Counted from the stretch's first letter, positions 29,263 to 38,545 are shown. The stretch is DNA of 64,000 nt from Nitrobacter sp039808345 (GCF_047824785.1 NZ_CP181167.1:2108001-2172000); one strand, 5' to 3'. Made by a program: numbers and translations. The notes: generated by a model from the sequence alone, not told the origin.

Positions 29263-29316
29263 TGAGCATCGGATTTATCCCGAAACCGGTTCCCACTTTC
29301 GGGTCCGATGCTCTAG
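29263..29316. repeat. Dispersed palindromic repeat, copy 4, short form
   Basis: TGAGCATCGGA...CCGATGCTCTAG forms an imperfect palindrome with the shared core CGAAACCGGTTCCCACTTTCG. It ends in CTCTAG like the other copies. Confidence 0.75.
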
Positions 29317-29495
29317 CGGGTTGCGCCTGCGGCCCGCACGCCTTAACCCACTCTCTTATCCAAGCCCCGTCCGGCGCTGATCGCGCGGGCCGCGGGCGCA
29401 GCAACGGCAGGCCGCAGGCTCTGCGCTGTCGTTGACTGGCTCCCGAAAACTTTGAATGTTGCCTCTCACAGGCAAGAAAGAATAAAGGCTGCGAA

Positions 29496-29777
29496 ATGTC
29501 CGAAGTCGTCAACAACATGGAAAAACATCGCTACGAACTCGAAGTGGACGGGCTCGTTGCCGCGACCTACTACCGATTCCTGGACGGTGTCCTCGTCTTC
29601 ACCCACACTCAGGTGCCGCCGGAACTCGAAGGCAAGGGCGTCGGTTCGGAACTGGTGAAGGGCGCGCTGGATCAGGTGCGCGCGGATAAATTCAGGGCCA
29701 GCGCTCAATGCCCCTTCGTGAAAGCGTGGCTCGAGAAGAACCCCGATTACGCCGATCTGCTGCGTCCGAATTTGTGA
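29496..29777 (+). CDS. Small GNAT-family N-acetyltransferase (YjdJ-like)
   Basis: The 93-residue product matches the compact acetyltransferase group, with HTQVPPELEGKGVGSELVKG as the acetyl-CoA-binding motif A and QCPFVKAWLEKNPDYADLL as the conserved C-terminal segment. Substrate is unknown. The start may be the ATG at 29496 or the internal ATG at 29517. Confidence 0.85.
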   Translation: MSEVVNNMEKHRYELEVDGLVAATYYRFLDGVLVFTHTQVPPELEGKGVGSELVKGALDQVRADKFRASAQCPFVKAWLEKNPDYADLLRPNL

Positions 29778-29793
29778 GACAAGGCGAGGCTTC

Positions 29794-29932
29794 GTCTGGA
29801 GCAGTTTCGCTTCTGGTTGAATCAGAAGCGAAGTTCCAGATGTTGTTTCAACGCCGGTTTTCGGGAGGGATCACGCTCAAACAAAAAAGATAAGCAGCGA
29901 GTCTGATTCAACACCGTTGGAACAGACTCTAG
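29794..29932. repeat. Dispersed palindromic repeat, copy 5
   Basis: CGCTTCTGGTTGAATCAGAAGCG is a near-perfect stem, followed by a degenerate central unit and a second stem GTCTGATTCAACACCGTTGG-AACAGAC ending CTCTAG at 29927-29932. Confidence 0.75.
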
Positions 29933-29960
29933 TTTTCCTCCGAAAATGCGTGCTGTCTGA

Positions 29961-30335
29961 TTACTGCTTCATGTCGGGCGGCAGCTTGCCCCCATTGGCT
30001 GCGAGCTGAGCCATCATCTGCTTATGCAGCCAGACGTTCATTGCCGCGGAATCGTTGGTGTCGCCCGGATATTTCAGATCCTTCGCCAGTTCCTTGCGCG
30101 CGCTCAGGCTGGAGTCGACATCAAGCGCCTTCATCAGATCAACGATCGAGGTTCGCCATGCCAGCTTTTCCTTCTTGGCGGCGACAGCCTTGTCGAGAAT
30201 GGCCGCCACGTCGACGCTCTTGGCGGACGAGCCCTCCGGCGAGGGCGCAGTCCCGCTGCCTGACTCTCCCGCCGGTGTTGCCGCTTCGGCGTGCGAGCCG
30301 AAAATGGCGCCCATGATCTTTCCGAATATGCTCAT
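29961..30335 (-). CDS. DUF3597-domain protein
   Basis: The 124-residue product begins MSIFGKIMGAIFGSHAEAAT, has a low-complexity Ala/Ser/Gly/Pro linker to about residue 40, and then a helical C-terminal domain (KLAWRTSIVDLMKALDVDSS and ARKELAKDLKYPGD). The last part is short and charged. The domain resembles a small LysM-associated or phage-related helical unit, and I know no function for it. Confidence 0.8.
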   Translation of the reverse strand: MSIFGKIMGAIFGSHAEAATPAGESGSGTAPSPEGSSAKSVDVAAILDKAVAAKKEKLAWRTSIVDLMKALDVDSSLSARKELAKDLKYPGDTNDSAAMNVWLHKQMMAQLAANGGKLPPDMKQ

Positions 30336-30679
30336 TGTGCCGCTCCCAATAGCTTTAGCCGTGTACCGACTCCAAAGCGGAAATCCCGCATCTGTTTCCG
30401 CCGGATCGTCAAAAGAGTAACCGGCTCATCGCGGCTTGCCAATGCGAACGATGCCGGGCCCTCCCCCTGGCATCTGGCATCCTCCCTGCGATGAAAAAAG
30501 TCACTCAACCGTGAGCAACCAAGATCACGGATCCGAATTAGAATGGTGACAGTACAGGTCGCGGCAGGACCAGGTTGCTTGCCTTCGCGTCTGGTCTTGA
30601 TCCGTGATCCGTTTCCGAAGGGGCGACCTCGCGCCTTCCGGCGGCCAGAGATCGACCCCGCGAAAGGGAGACAACGAAC
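30336..30679. other. Intergenic region, 344 bp
   Basis: This lies between the divergent DUF3597 gene and the DUF2189-like gene and must contain their promoters. GGGAGAC at 30667-30673 is the ribosome-binding site of the latter. I see nothing else. Confidence 0.5.
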
Positions 30680-31609
30680 ATGGCCACCTCTTATCCTGTC
30701 GACGTTACGTCGCATTCCGGAATGGCCGGCGCAGACAGACCAGTTGTCCGTCACATCGGCTTATCCGATCTGTTCGATGCATTGCGGCTGGGCTGGGAAG
30801 ACTTCAAAGCGGTTCCCAGCCACGCCATCGTTCTCTGCGTTATCTATCCCATAATCGGAATTCTGCTGTGGCGGATGGTGCTCGGCTACTCGGTCTTGCC
30901 AATGCTGGTTCCGATCGCCGCCGGCTTTGCCTTGGTCGGGCCGTTCGCGGCGCTTGGACTTTATGAACTGAGCTACCGGCGCGAACTCGATATGGACGCG
31001 TCAGCCTGGCACGCATTCCGCGTGCTACGGGCGCCGTCGTTCGGATCGATGCTTGGACTGGGCGGCGTGCTGCTGGTCATCTTCTTCATATGGGTGGCGA
31101 CAGCTCGCGCGATCTATGTGTCCACCTTCGGCAACACCCCGGCGGCGGCCATTCCCGACTTCCTCACGCAGGTTTTCACCACGACCGAAGGCTTGCAAAT
31201 GCTCATGATGGGCGTCGGCGTCGGATTCCTGTTCGCAGCCGTGGCCTTGTGCATCAGCATTGTGTCGTTCCCGCTGATGCTTCATCAACACGCTGACATG
31301 ACCGATGCCATGCTGACGTCGATGCGCGTGGTGGCGAAGAATCCAATCGCGGCGGCGGAATGGGGTCTGATCGTTGCCGTCCTGCTGACGCTCGGGTCGA
31401 TTCCCTTCTTCCTCGGTCTCACGATCATCATGCCGTTGCTCGGTCATGCGACGTGGCATCTCTATCGCAAGGCGATCGAGAGTCCCTTAACGTCGTCAGC
31501 GCACGAGCCTCGGGAAACGGAGAAGGAAAAACGCTACGCAGCCGATTTCCCGTCGGTCCTGTTCCCGCCTTACGGGCGCAAGCACCGGTTCTTCGATAGT
31601 GCTGATTGA
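30680..31609 (+). CDS. DUF2189-like integral membrane protein
   Basis: The 309-residue product has a soluble N-terminus with the motif RHIGLSDLFDALRLGWEDFK and about six membrane helices (for example IVLCVIYPIIGILLWRMVLG, then GGVLLVIFFIWVATARAIYV). The C-terminus is cytosolic and charged. It matches the DUF2189 family of membrane proteins of unknown function. Confidence 0.8.
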   Translation: MATSYPVDVTSHSGMAGADRPVVRHIGLSDLFDALRLGWEDFKAVPSHAIVLCVIYPIIGILLWRMVLGYSVLPMLVPIAAGFALVGPFAALGLYELSYRRELDMDASAWHAFRVLRAPSFGSMLGLGGVLLVIFFIWVATARAIYVSTFGNTPAAAIPDFLTQVFTTTEGLQMLMMGVGVGFLFAAVALCISIVSFPLMLHQHADMTDAMLTSMRVVAKNPIAAAEWGLIVAVLLTLGSIPFFLGLTIIMPLLGHATWHLYRKAIESPLTSSAHEPRETEKEKRYAADFPSVLFPPYGRKHRFFDSAD

Positions 31610-31801
31610 TGGGAAGACGTTCGCTCTCGCAAAGGCTGTGTCGGTGTCAGGAGCTTCAACCCGCTCGCTGACATCGGGACGGCCTTTGCATCCGCGGTGC
31701 TTTCGGGTCTGCTTCCCCGACGCGAATACCGTCGAGGGTTGAAGCGCCGGACCGGCGTTAGCGCGTTCCTTTTGGATGAGAAACGCGCTACCCCTTGTCC
31801 C

Positions 31802-33235
31802 ATGACACAGTTTGAATCCCCCCGCACAACCGTTCATATCATCGGCGCCGGCCTGGCCGGTTCGGAAGCGGCCTGGCAGGTCGCGGATCAGGGCGTTCGG
31901 GTCGTGCTGCACGAGATGCGGCCGCACCGGATGACTGCGGCGCACCGGACCGGGGGCCTCGCGGAACTGGTCTGTTCAAATTCGTTCCGGTCCGACGATG
32001 CTTCCAACAATGCGGTCGGCCTCCTCCATGCCGAGATGCGCCGGCTGGGATCGCTGGTCATGCGCTGCGCCGACGCCAATCAGGTTCCGGCAGGCGGCGC
32101 GCTCGCGGTGGATCGCGACGGCTTTTCCGCCGCGGTCACCGAAGCTCTCGACAACCATCCGCTGATCGAGATCGACCGTGCCGAGATCGACGGCCTGCCG
32201 CCCGCCGAGTGGAGCAACGTCATCGTCGCCACGGGGCCCCTCACCTCGGCGCCGCTCGCGGCTGCGATCCGCGCACTGACCGATGAAACCGCGCTCGCCT
32301 TTTTCGACGCGATCGCGCCCATCGTTCATCGCGACTCCATCGATATGTCGAAAGCCTGGTTCCAGTCCCGTTATGACAAGACCGGCCCGGGCGGCAGCGG
32401 CGCCGATTACATCAACTGCCCGCTGAACGAAGCGCAGTATCACGCCTTTGTGGACGCGCTGCTCGAGGGCGAGAAGGTCGAGTTCAAGGACTGGGAGACC
32501 GACACTCCCTATTTCGACGGCTGCCTGCCGATCGAGGTCATGGCCGAACGCGGCCGCGAGACGTTGCGCTACGGTCCGATGAAGCCGGTCGGCCTCACCA
32601 ATCCGCACGATCCCACGGTGAAGCCCTACGCCGTGATCCAGCTACGCCAGGACAACAAGCTGGGCACGCTTTACAATATCGTCGGCTTTCAGACCAAACT
32701 GAAGCATGGCGCGCAGACGCGGATCTTCCGCACCATTCCCGGCCTTGAGAACGCCGAGTTTGCCCGCCTGGGCGGCCTGCATCGCAACACGTTCCTGAAT
32801 TCGCCGAAGCTGCTCGACGCCCGGTTGCGGCTGCGCGCCGAGCCACGGCTGCGCTTCGCGGGACAGATGACCGGATGCGAAGGTTACGTGGAATCCGCCG
32901 CGATCGGGCTGCTCGCCGGCCTCTACGCGGCAGCCGATGCACGGTCATGCACGCTTGAAGCCCCGCCCCAGACGACGGCGCTCGGCGCGCTGCTCGGCCA
33001 CATCACGGGCGGCCACATCGAGACCATCGACGCGGGGCCCCGCTCGTTCCAGCCGATGAACATCAATTTCGGATTATTCCCGCCGCTCGCCGATCCGCCA
33101 ACCAGAAAGCCTGACGGCACGCGCCTGCGCGGCAACGAAAAGGCGATCGCAAGGAAACAGGCGATCTGCGCGCGCGCGCTGTCGGACCTCGATCGCTGGA
33201 TCGCGGACGCGCTTCGTCGGGCAGCAGCCGCATAG
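31802..33235 (+). CDS. trmFO: Folate-dependent tRNA (uracil-54-C5) methyltransferase
   Basis: The 477-residue flavoprotein makes ribothymidine at position 54 of tRNAs using methylene-tetrahydrofolate. The FAD-binding motif HIIGAGLAGSEAAWQVAD is at the N-terminus. The family motifs ELVCSNSFRSDD, YINCPLNEAQYHAFVDALL, TPYFDGCLPIEVMAERG and GQMTGCEGYVESAAIGLLAG are all present. The start at 31802 is chosen by match to the family; a longer frame extends upstream without support. Confidence 0.96.
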   Translation: MTQFESPRTTVHIIGAGLAGSEAAWQVADQGVRVVLHEMRPHRMTAAHRTGGLAELVCSNSFRSDDASNNAVGLLHAEMRRLGSLVMRCADANQVPAGGALAVDRDGFSAAVTEALDNHPLIEIDRAEIDGLPPAEWSNVIVATGPLTSAPLAAAIRALTDETALAFFDAIAPIVHRDSIDMSKAWFQSRYDKTGPGGSGADYINCPLNEAQYHAFVDALLEGEKVEFKDWETDTPYFDGCLPIEVMAERGRETLRYGPMKPVGLTNPHDPTVKPYAVIQLRQDNKLGTLYNIVGFQTKLKHGAQTRIFRTIPGLENAEFARLGGLHRNTFLNSPKLLDARLRLRAEPRLRFAGQMTGCEGYVESAAIGLLAGLYAAADARSCTLEAPPQTTALGALLGHITGGHIETIDAGPRSFQPMNINFGLFPPLADPPTRKPDGTRLRGNEKAIARKQAICARALSDLDRWIADALRRAAAA

Positions 33236-33262
33236 GTTCAACACGCTATCTTCAGGATTATC

Positions 33263-34363
33263 ATGCCCCTTCCGAAGCAGGACGCAGCATTCCTGTCCAC
33301 GAAATGGACCGAAGGAGTCCTGCTGAAACGCGACGTGTTTTCGACCGTGGAGCGCGGACGCTTTCAGACCACCACCGGCGAGACCGGCGCGGTGCTGCGG
33401 CGGCTGGATCAGGTGCCCTGGTGGTCGTATCTTGTCGCGAGGCACCTGTTCGAGCGCGAGCGCAAGGCGCTGACGCTCGCTCACGATCTCGGCCTCGGTC
33501 CACGGCTGTTGTGGAGCGGTCGCAGCGCGTTGGTGCGAGACTTCATCGATGGCGTGGCGCTGCATCTCGCCAGACCCTACGGCGACCTGTCCTACTTCCG
33601 CTCGGCGAAGGCGGCGCTGCGCAAGCTGCATCGCGCCGGCATCTGCCACAACGATCTTGCCAAGGAGCAGAACTGGCTGCGTGGCAACGACGGCAACGCC
33701 TACCTGACGGACTTCCAGCTTGCCGCATGTTTCAAACGTCGATCGCGCCTGTTTCGCATCGCGGCTTACGAAGACCTGCGGCACCTTCTCAAGCACAAGC
33801 GCACCTATGCGCCCGACGCCCTGACGCCGCGCGAACGAAAGATGCTTGAGCGCAAGTCGGTCATAGCGCGGACGTGGCTGATGACCGGCAAGAAGGTCTA
33901 CCAGGCCATCACGCGCGGCCTGTTCCGTTTCACCGACCGCGAAGGCGGCGGCCGGCGTCTCGTCAACGATGCCCCTGTGCTGATCGCGCGCATCAGGGAA
34001 AATCCCGCGGTGCGCGACGCCGCCATCGTTGCCTTCGCTGACCGCCGCAGCGGCGTTGGGCTTTACGCTTTTGTCGAGGCGGACCTGCCCGAACTCGAAG
34101 CGCGGTTGCGCTCCACGCTTGCCGCCGCAGGCGAGCCGAAACCTCCCGAGCACATCCAGGTCGTCGCGCGCCTGCCACGTGGCGCAGCCGGCAAGGTGCG
34201 CACCGAAATCCTGCAACTGATCGCCATGAATCAGATCGACCTGATCGAGCCGTTGATCACGAGTCCCGAGGATCGCGAATTCTTGCGCGGTATCCTGGAG
34301 AGTCGAAAAAACCTGCGCGACCGTTTCAATTTCGAATCGACCGATCAGGCTCTGCCGACCTGA
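33263..34363 (+). CDS. Protein kinase-like domain fused to an acyl-adenylate-enzyme C-terminal domain
   Basis: The 366-residue product begins with a small lipopolysaccharide-kinase-like fold: a lysine in AVLRRLDQ or LLKRDVF may bind ATP, the catalytic loop is HNDLAKEQN (HxDxxxxN), and the metal motif is DFQ in YLTDFQLAACF. From about residue 230 the sequence changes to that of the AMP-binding_C domain: IRENPAVRDAAIVAFADRRS, GLYAFVEADLPELEARLR and LPRGAAGKVRTEILQL, with the A10-motif lysine in AAGK. The adenylate N-terminal domain is missing. This combination is known to me only as hypothetical; the link is described in the findings. Confidence 0.7.
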   Translation: MPLPKQDAAFLSTKWTEGVLLKRDVFSTVERGRFQTTTGETGAVLRRLDQVPWWSYLVARHLFERERKALTLAHDLGLGPRLLWSGRSALVRDFIDGVALHLARPYGDLSYFRSAKAALRKLHRAGICHNDLAKEQNWLRGNDGNAYLTDFQLAACFKRRSRLFRIAAYEDLRHLLKHKRTYAPDALTPRERKMLERKSVIARTWLMTGKKVYQAITRGLFRFTDREGGGRRLVNDAPVLIARIRENPAVRDAAIVAFADRRSGVGLYAFVEADLPELEARLRSTLAAAGEPKPPEHIQVVARLPRGAAGKVRTEILQLIAMNQIDLIEPLITSPEDREFLRGILESRKNLRDRFNFESTDQALPT

Positions 34364-34369
34364 TTATGT

Positions 34370-35230
34370 TCAACCGCGAAATGCCTTCGAGCGTGACGCC
34401 CGCCACATGACCCACAGGATGCGCAGCCGCGACGCCGGCCTTGGCGCAAAGGGGTTGATGTTGGCGCCATCGACAACATCAAGCGCGCGACGCACCAGCG
34501 CGAGCGGAAGATAGACGCCGCGAGCCTGCGGCGGCAGGTCAGGCAGCAGACCCAACGCCGCCTTCAGATGCGGTCGCGCCTCATTCGCCAGTCCGCCAAT
34601 GGCCGCGCGAATGGAAGGCATATCCCGGCCCGTGAACATCTGTTCCAGATCGGCGCCGTGCTGCTCCAGCAACGTGAGCGGCACATAAGACTGCCGCCGC
34701 GAAGCGTCGAAACCGAAGTTCGCGATCACCCGCGCCATACCGCCGGCGAGGCCGGCGTGTCGGGCGAGATGATCCGTCTGCTCCGGCCGCTGTCCGACGA
34801 TACGCGATGAGAGCGAGAACAGCGCGCACGACGTGTCAGCCAGATATTGTTCCAATGCCGCCATGTCCGGCATCGGATCGTTGTAGAGATCGAACTGATG
34901 CGCCTCGATCAGTCGCCGCAACAACTCGACCGCAAGATCGTGATCCCGGATCGCGAGCAGGAGTTCCGCCGCGACCGGATTGCCTTCAACGCCGCCATGC
35001 CCCGCGCCCGCGAGCATATCCATCCACCATTGCAGGCGGACTTCTCCCGCCAGCGGCTGGGTGATCTGCTCTCTGACCCTGACGATCTCGACATTGAAAG
35101 CATAAAGCGCGAGCAGCGCGCGGCGGCAACGGAGCGGCGCAAACAACGTCGTCGCATAGCTGCCGAAATCGTGGGTGCGCACCAGTTCCGCACAGAACGC
35201 CGCGGACGTGTTCTTTGTTGTATCGTTCAT
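34370..35230 (-). CDS. Squalene/phytoene synthase-family protein lacking the Asp-rich motifs (NDUFAF6-like)
   Basis: The 286-residue product starts at the ATG at 35230. The fold is recognisable (FAPLRCRRALLALYAFNVEI, LQWWMDMLAG, ASRRQSYVPLTLLEQHGADL). However, where active phytoene and squalene synthases have DxxxD motifs it has FNVEIVRV and MARVIANFGF, so the diphosphate-binding aspartates are absent. The mitochondrial complex I assembly factor NDUFAF6 has the same feature. Its neighbours include an NDUFAF3-like gene and secDF, so an assembly role is more likely than isoprenoid synthesis. This is inference. Confidence 0.75.
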   Translation of the reverse strand: MNDTTKNTSAAFCAELVRTHDFGSYATTLFAPLRCRRALLALYAFNVEIVRVREQITQPLAGEVRLQWWMDMLAGAGHGGVEGNPVAAELLLAIRDHDLAVELLRRLIEAHQFDLYNDPMPDMAALEQYLADTSCALFSLSSRIVGQRPEQTDHLARHAGLAGGMARVIANFGFDASRRQSYVPLTLLEQHGADLEQMFTGRDMPSIRAAIGGLANEARPHLKAALGLLPDLPPQARGVYLPLALVRRALDVVDGANINPFAPRPASRLRILWVMWRASRSKAFRG

Positions 35231-35284
35231 AACACCGCAATCACGCGCGCCAAGGAGCACATCGATATGACGGTCGCCATAATA

Positions 35285-35449
35285 CAGCAACCAGCGCCAT
35301 CAGGCGCTGCCGGTGTGGTGTAGTGATCACGGTACGGCAACCAGCGCCGTCAGGCGCTGCCAATGTGGTGAGGTCATCATGCCACGGCTATCAGCGCCGT
35401 CAGACGCTGCCGATGTGGTGAGGTGATCACGGTACGGCAACCAGCGCCG
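35285..35449. repeat. Three and a fraction tandem copies of a 50-bp unit
   Basis: Copies start at 35291, 35341 and 35391, with a partial one at 35441. Each contains CAGCGCC-GTCA-GGCGCTG (or one-base variants), a 7-bp stem with a tetraloop. The last copy covers the final codons and stop of the Mth938-like gene (35427-35440), so the array looks like repeated duplication of that gene's 3' end. The array sits upstream of the phytoene synthase-like gene. Confidence 0.85.
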
Positions 35450-35813
35450 CCGCTACCCTGCGCCGCTCGCCCAGCATGATGTTGTAAGTGCGGATCGCCG
35501 GCCCCGTGAGCATGGTGTCCACGCCGATGCCCACGCGGCGCAGGGCCGTGCGCAGTTCGGGAGGAACAAGCCACACATCTGTTCCGGTGCCGATCAACAA
35601 CGTGTCGATGGCGGCTGCTCCCTCAAATACGCGCGCCAGCGCATGACGGTCGATGTCATCCGCTCGCGCTACGGGCCACGCCCAAACGCCGTCCGGCAAG
35701 CAAAGCAGCGAGCCGCGATGCGACATGGTATCGAAGCGAAAGCCGCCGTTGCCATAGGCCTCGATCGCGGCGGGCCGCGGAAGGTGCGGCGCCTCCGGCG
35801 GGACAGCACTCAC
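35427..35813 (-). CDS. Mth938/NDUFAF3-like domain protein
   Basis: The 128-residue product has the Mth938 fold signature: IEAYGNGGFRFDTMSHRGS, then IDTLLIGTGTDVWLVPPELR and GVDTMLTGPAIRTYNIMLGE. NDUFAF3, a mitochondrial complex I assembly factor, belongs to this family. It starts four bases inside the 3' end of secF (ATGA), so it is translated with secF. The gene's own 3' end is part of the 50-bp tandem repeat. Confidence 0.85.
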   Translation of the reverse strand: MSAVPPEAPHLPRPAAIEAYGNGGFRFDTMSHRGSLLCLPDGVWAWPVARADDIDRHALARVFEGAAAIDTLLIGTGTDVWLVPPELRTALRRVGIGVDTMLTGPAIRTYNIMLGERRRVAAALVAVP

Positions 35814-36886
35814 GGCTTCGCTGGTTTCGCGGACTTGGCCAGCTTCTCGGACTTGGCAGGCTTTTCGGGCTTCGCCAGCTTTTCGGGTTTGGCGGGCTTT
35901 TCCTCGACATCGGCGCGGTTCTCGCCCACGCCGAGATAGATCAGAATCGGAGCCGCGATAAAGATCGAGGTGTAGGTGCCGACCAGCACCACGCCGAACG
36001 TCATCACCGCGGTGAAGCTGTGGATCGCCGGACCGCCGAACAGCAGCAAAGCAAGCAGCGCCAGGGTCACGGTGACATGCGTGATGATCGAGCGCGAAAG
36101 CGTCGAGTTGATCGATGCGTTGAGCAGTTCAGGCATCGGCATTTTCTTGTAACGCCGGAGAATTTCGCGGATCCGGTCGTAGATGACGACCGTGTCGTTC
36201 AGCGAGTAGCCGAGAATTGTCAAAAGCGCCGCGATGCTGGTGAGGTCGAAGTCAACCTGCGAAATCGACATGAAGCCGATCGTCAGCACGATATCGTGCA
36301 CGTTGGCGATCATCGCGCCGAGCGCGAACTGCCACTCGAACCGGAACCAGAGGTAGATCAGGATACCGAATATCGCAAGCATCAGGCCGAGCATGCCGTA
36401 AGCGAGCAATTCACCGGACACGCGCGGCCCGACAACCTCGACCCGGCGATAATTGACGCTTTCGCCAAGCGCGCCGCGCACCTTCTGCACCGCCGCCTGC
36501 TGCGCGGCGTCTCCGCCCGGCTGCTCGGCGACGCGGATCAGCACATCGGTCGGGCCGCCGAACTGCTGAAGCTGGACCTCGCCCAGATCGAGCTTGCTCA
36601 GCGTCGCGCGCATGCTCGCGATGTCAGCTTCGCCAGATTTGGCCTGCACCTCGAGCAGCGTGCCGCCCTTGAAATCGATGCCGAAATTCAGGCCGTGCGT
36701 GAAGAACAACGTGATCGCGACGATCGAAAGCACGGCGGAAATCGGAAAGCTGATGCGGCGGAAGCGCGTGAAATCGAACTTCGTGTCGTCCGGAACGATT
36801 CGCAGCGCAGGCAGCAGACCAAACCAGCTGACGATGGTCAGTACAACGATGAGGGCACCCAGCCCGAGCAAAATCGATTGAGTCAC
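35810..36886 (-). CDS. secF: Protein translocase subunit SecF
   Basis: The GTG at 36886 is chosen as start, 16 bases after secD, because the longer frame would overlap secD. The 358-residue product has the SecF pattern of six membrane helices with the periplasmic P1-type domain, including GLNFGIDFKGGTLLEVQ and YSLNDTVVIYDRIREILRRY. With SecD and YajC it uses the proton gradient to pull secreted proteins through SecYEG. The C-terminus has a Lys/Pro/Ala tail (PEKLAKPEKPAKSEKLAKSA) of about 30 residues not usual in SecF. Confidence 0.94.
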   Translation of the reverse strand: MTQSILLGLGALIVVLTIVSWFGLLPALRIVPDDTKFDFTRFRRISFPISAVLSIVAITLFFTHGLNFGIDFKGGTLLEVQAKSGEADIASMRATLSKLDLGEVQLQQFGGPTDVLIRVAEQPGGDAAQQAAVQKVRGALGESVNYRRVEVVGPRVSGELLAYGMLGLMLAIFGILIYLWFRFEWQFALGAMIANVHDIVLTIGFMSISQVDFDLTSIAALLTILGYSLNDTVVIYDRIREILRRYKKMPMPELLNASINSTLSRSIITHVTVTLALLALLLFGGPAIHSFTAVMTFGVVLVGTYTSIFIAAPILIYLGVGENRADVEEKPAKPEKLAKPEKPAKSEKLAKSAKPAKP

Positions 36887-36902
36887 AGCCGGCTCCGCGT
36901 CA

Positions 36903-38501
36903 TCAGATCGGTACGGTTTGCGGCCGTTTCCAGCGCACCCACATCGCAACGATCAGCCGGGTCACCTCGAAGGCGGTGAAGACCGTTGTAATGATACCGA
37001 TGCCGAGGGTCACGGCGAACCCGCGCACCGGGCCGGTGCCGATGTAGAACAGCACCGCGGCGGCGATGAACGTCGTGATGTTGGAATCCAGAATCGTCGC
37101 CAGCGCCCGTTTGAAACCGGCGTCGATGGCCGAAATAGCGGTGCGGCCGGCGCGCAGTTCCTCGCGGATACGCTCGTAGATCAGCACGTTCGAATCCACG
37201 GCAATGCCTACCGTCAGTACGATGCCAGCGATGCCCGGCAAGGTCAGCGTCGCGTTCAGCAACGACAGCACGCCGAAGATCATGGCGACGTTGATGGCGA
37301 CCGCGATATTCGCGATCACCCCGAAAAACCGGTACGTCAGCAGCATGAACAGGATCACCATGATCGAGCCGACATAGGCGGCAAGCTCGCCCTGTTCGAT
37401 CGAGTCCTGTCCGAGGCCGGGTCCGACGGTGCGCTCCTCGATGATCGTCAGCGGCGCGGGCAGCGCGCCGGCGCGCAGCAGGATCGCGAGGTCGTTGGCC
37501 TCCTGCACGGTGAAATTCCCGGAGATCTGACCCGAGCCGCCGGTGATCGGCTCGCGGATGACGGGCGCCGAGATCACCTCATTGTCGAGAATGATGGCGA
37601 ACGGCTGTCCGACGTTTTCGGTCGTCGCCTGCGCGAATTTTCGCGCGCCGTTGCTGTTGAAGCGGAACGTCACGATCGGCTCGCTGGTGCGCGAATCGAA
37701 TCCCGGCTGGGCGTCGGTCAGATCACCGCCTGAGACGAGCACCTGCTTCTTGACGACGTAAGGCGTCTTGGGCGCCTGCGAACCCATCAGCACTTCGGAA
37801 TCGCCGGGCACCCGCCCCTGCGTGGCCTGATCAGCCGGAATGCTGGAATCGACCATGCGGAAGTCCATCTTGGCGGTTTTGCCGAGGATTTCCTTCAGCC
37901 TTGTCGGATCCTGCAATCCCGGCACCTGCACCAGAATGCGGTCGGCGCCCTGACGCTGGATCAGCGGCTCGACGGTGCCGAGTTCGTTGACGCGCTTCTC
38001 GATGATCTGGATCGACTGTTCGACCGACTGGCGGATGCGGTCGGTGACGGCGGCCTGCGGCACGGTCATACGGATCACGCCGTCAGCGCTGCTGACTTCA
38101 AGGCTGCGCTGGCCGCTGGAGCCGAGCAAACCTCCCAGCGGCTGCGACAGCTCACGCAGTTTGCCTAGCGCGGTCTGGAATTCCTCTTCCTTGCTGATAC
38201 GAACCTCGACGGCGCCGTTCTTGGCGGCAAGGCCGGTATAAGCGATCCGGGCGTCGCGCAGCGTCTTTCGGGCGTCATCGCGAACCTGATCGAGCTTCTC
38301 CTTCTTGACGTAGTTGGAATCGACCTCGAGCAGCAGATACGAGCCGCCCTGAAGATCAAGTCCGAGCACGAGGTGGCGCTGCGCCCATTTCGGCCATGTC
38401 TTGACCTGCGCCTCCGGAAAGAAATTCGGCACGGCGCACAGGCAGATCGCGAGAGCGGTCACGATGATCGCCAGCGCCTTCCACCGCGTAAAGTACAGCA
38501 T
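36903..38501 (-). CDS. secD: Protein translocase subunit SecD
   Basis: The 532-residue product has the short first membrane helix (LAIIVTALAICLCAVPNFFP), the periplasmic domains (GLDLQGGSYLLLEVD, IQRQGADRILVQVPGLQDP) and the C-terminal RND-like domain with GIVLTVGIAVDSNVLIYERI. It acts with SecF and YajC in late steps of protein export. It is 44 bases after the yajC stop and 16 bases before the secF start. Confidence 0.97.
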   Translation of the reverse strand: MLYFTRWKALAIIVTALAICLCAVPNFFPEAQVKTWPKWAQRHLVLGLDLQGGSYLLLEVDSNYVKKEKLDQVRDDARKTLRDARIAYTGLAAKNGAVEVRISKEEEFQTALGKLRELSQPLGGLLGSSGQRSLEVSSADGVIRMTVPQAAVTDRIRQSVEQSIQIIEKRVNELGTVEPLIQRQGADRILVQVPGLQDPTRLKEILGKTAKMDFRMVDSSIPADQATQGRVPGDSEVLMGSQAPKTPYVVKKQVLVSGGDLTDAQPGFDSRTSEPIVTFRFNSNGARKFAQATTENVGQPFAIILDNEVISAPVIREPITGGSGQISGNFTVQEANDLAILLRAGALPAPLTIIEERTVGPGLGQDSIEQGELAAYVGSIMVILFMLLTYRFFGVIANIAVAINVAMIFGVLSLLNATLTLPGIAGIVLTVGIAVDSNVLIYERIREELRAGRTAISAIDAGFKRALATILDSNITTFIAAAVLFYIGTGPVRGFAVTLGIGIITTVFTAFEVTRLIVAMWVRWKRPQTVPI

Positions 38502-38545
38502 CGAGATAACTCGTCAGATTCGAGGAATGATCACCCGAGTATCAC

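Larger units (their letters stand above)
28937..29495. other. Intergenic region, 559 bp, mostly repeats
   Basis: Apart from two dispersed palindromic repeats (29088-29215 and 29263-29316), nothing coding is seen. The sequence at 29320-29450 is GC-rich without a convincing reading frame. Confidence 0.5.

Noticed and set aside
35285..35449. CRISPR array
   Set aside because: The 50-bp units are contiguous without unique spacers and no cas gene is nearby; they are a simple tandem duplication.
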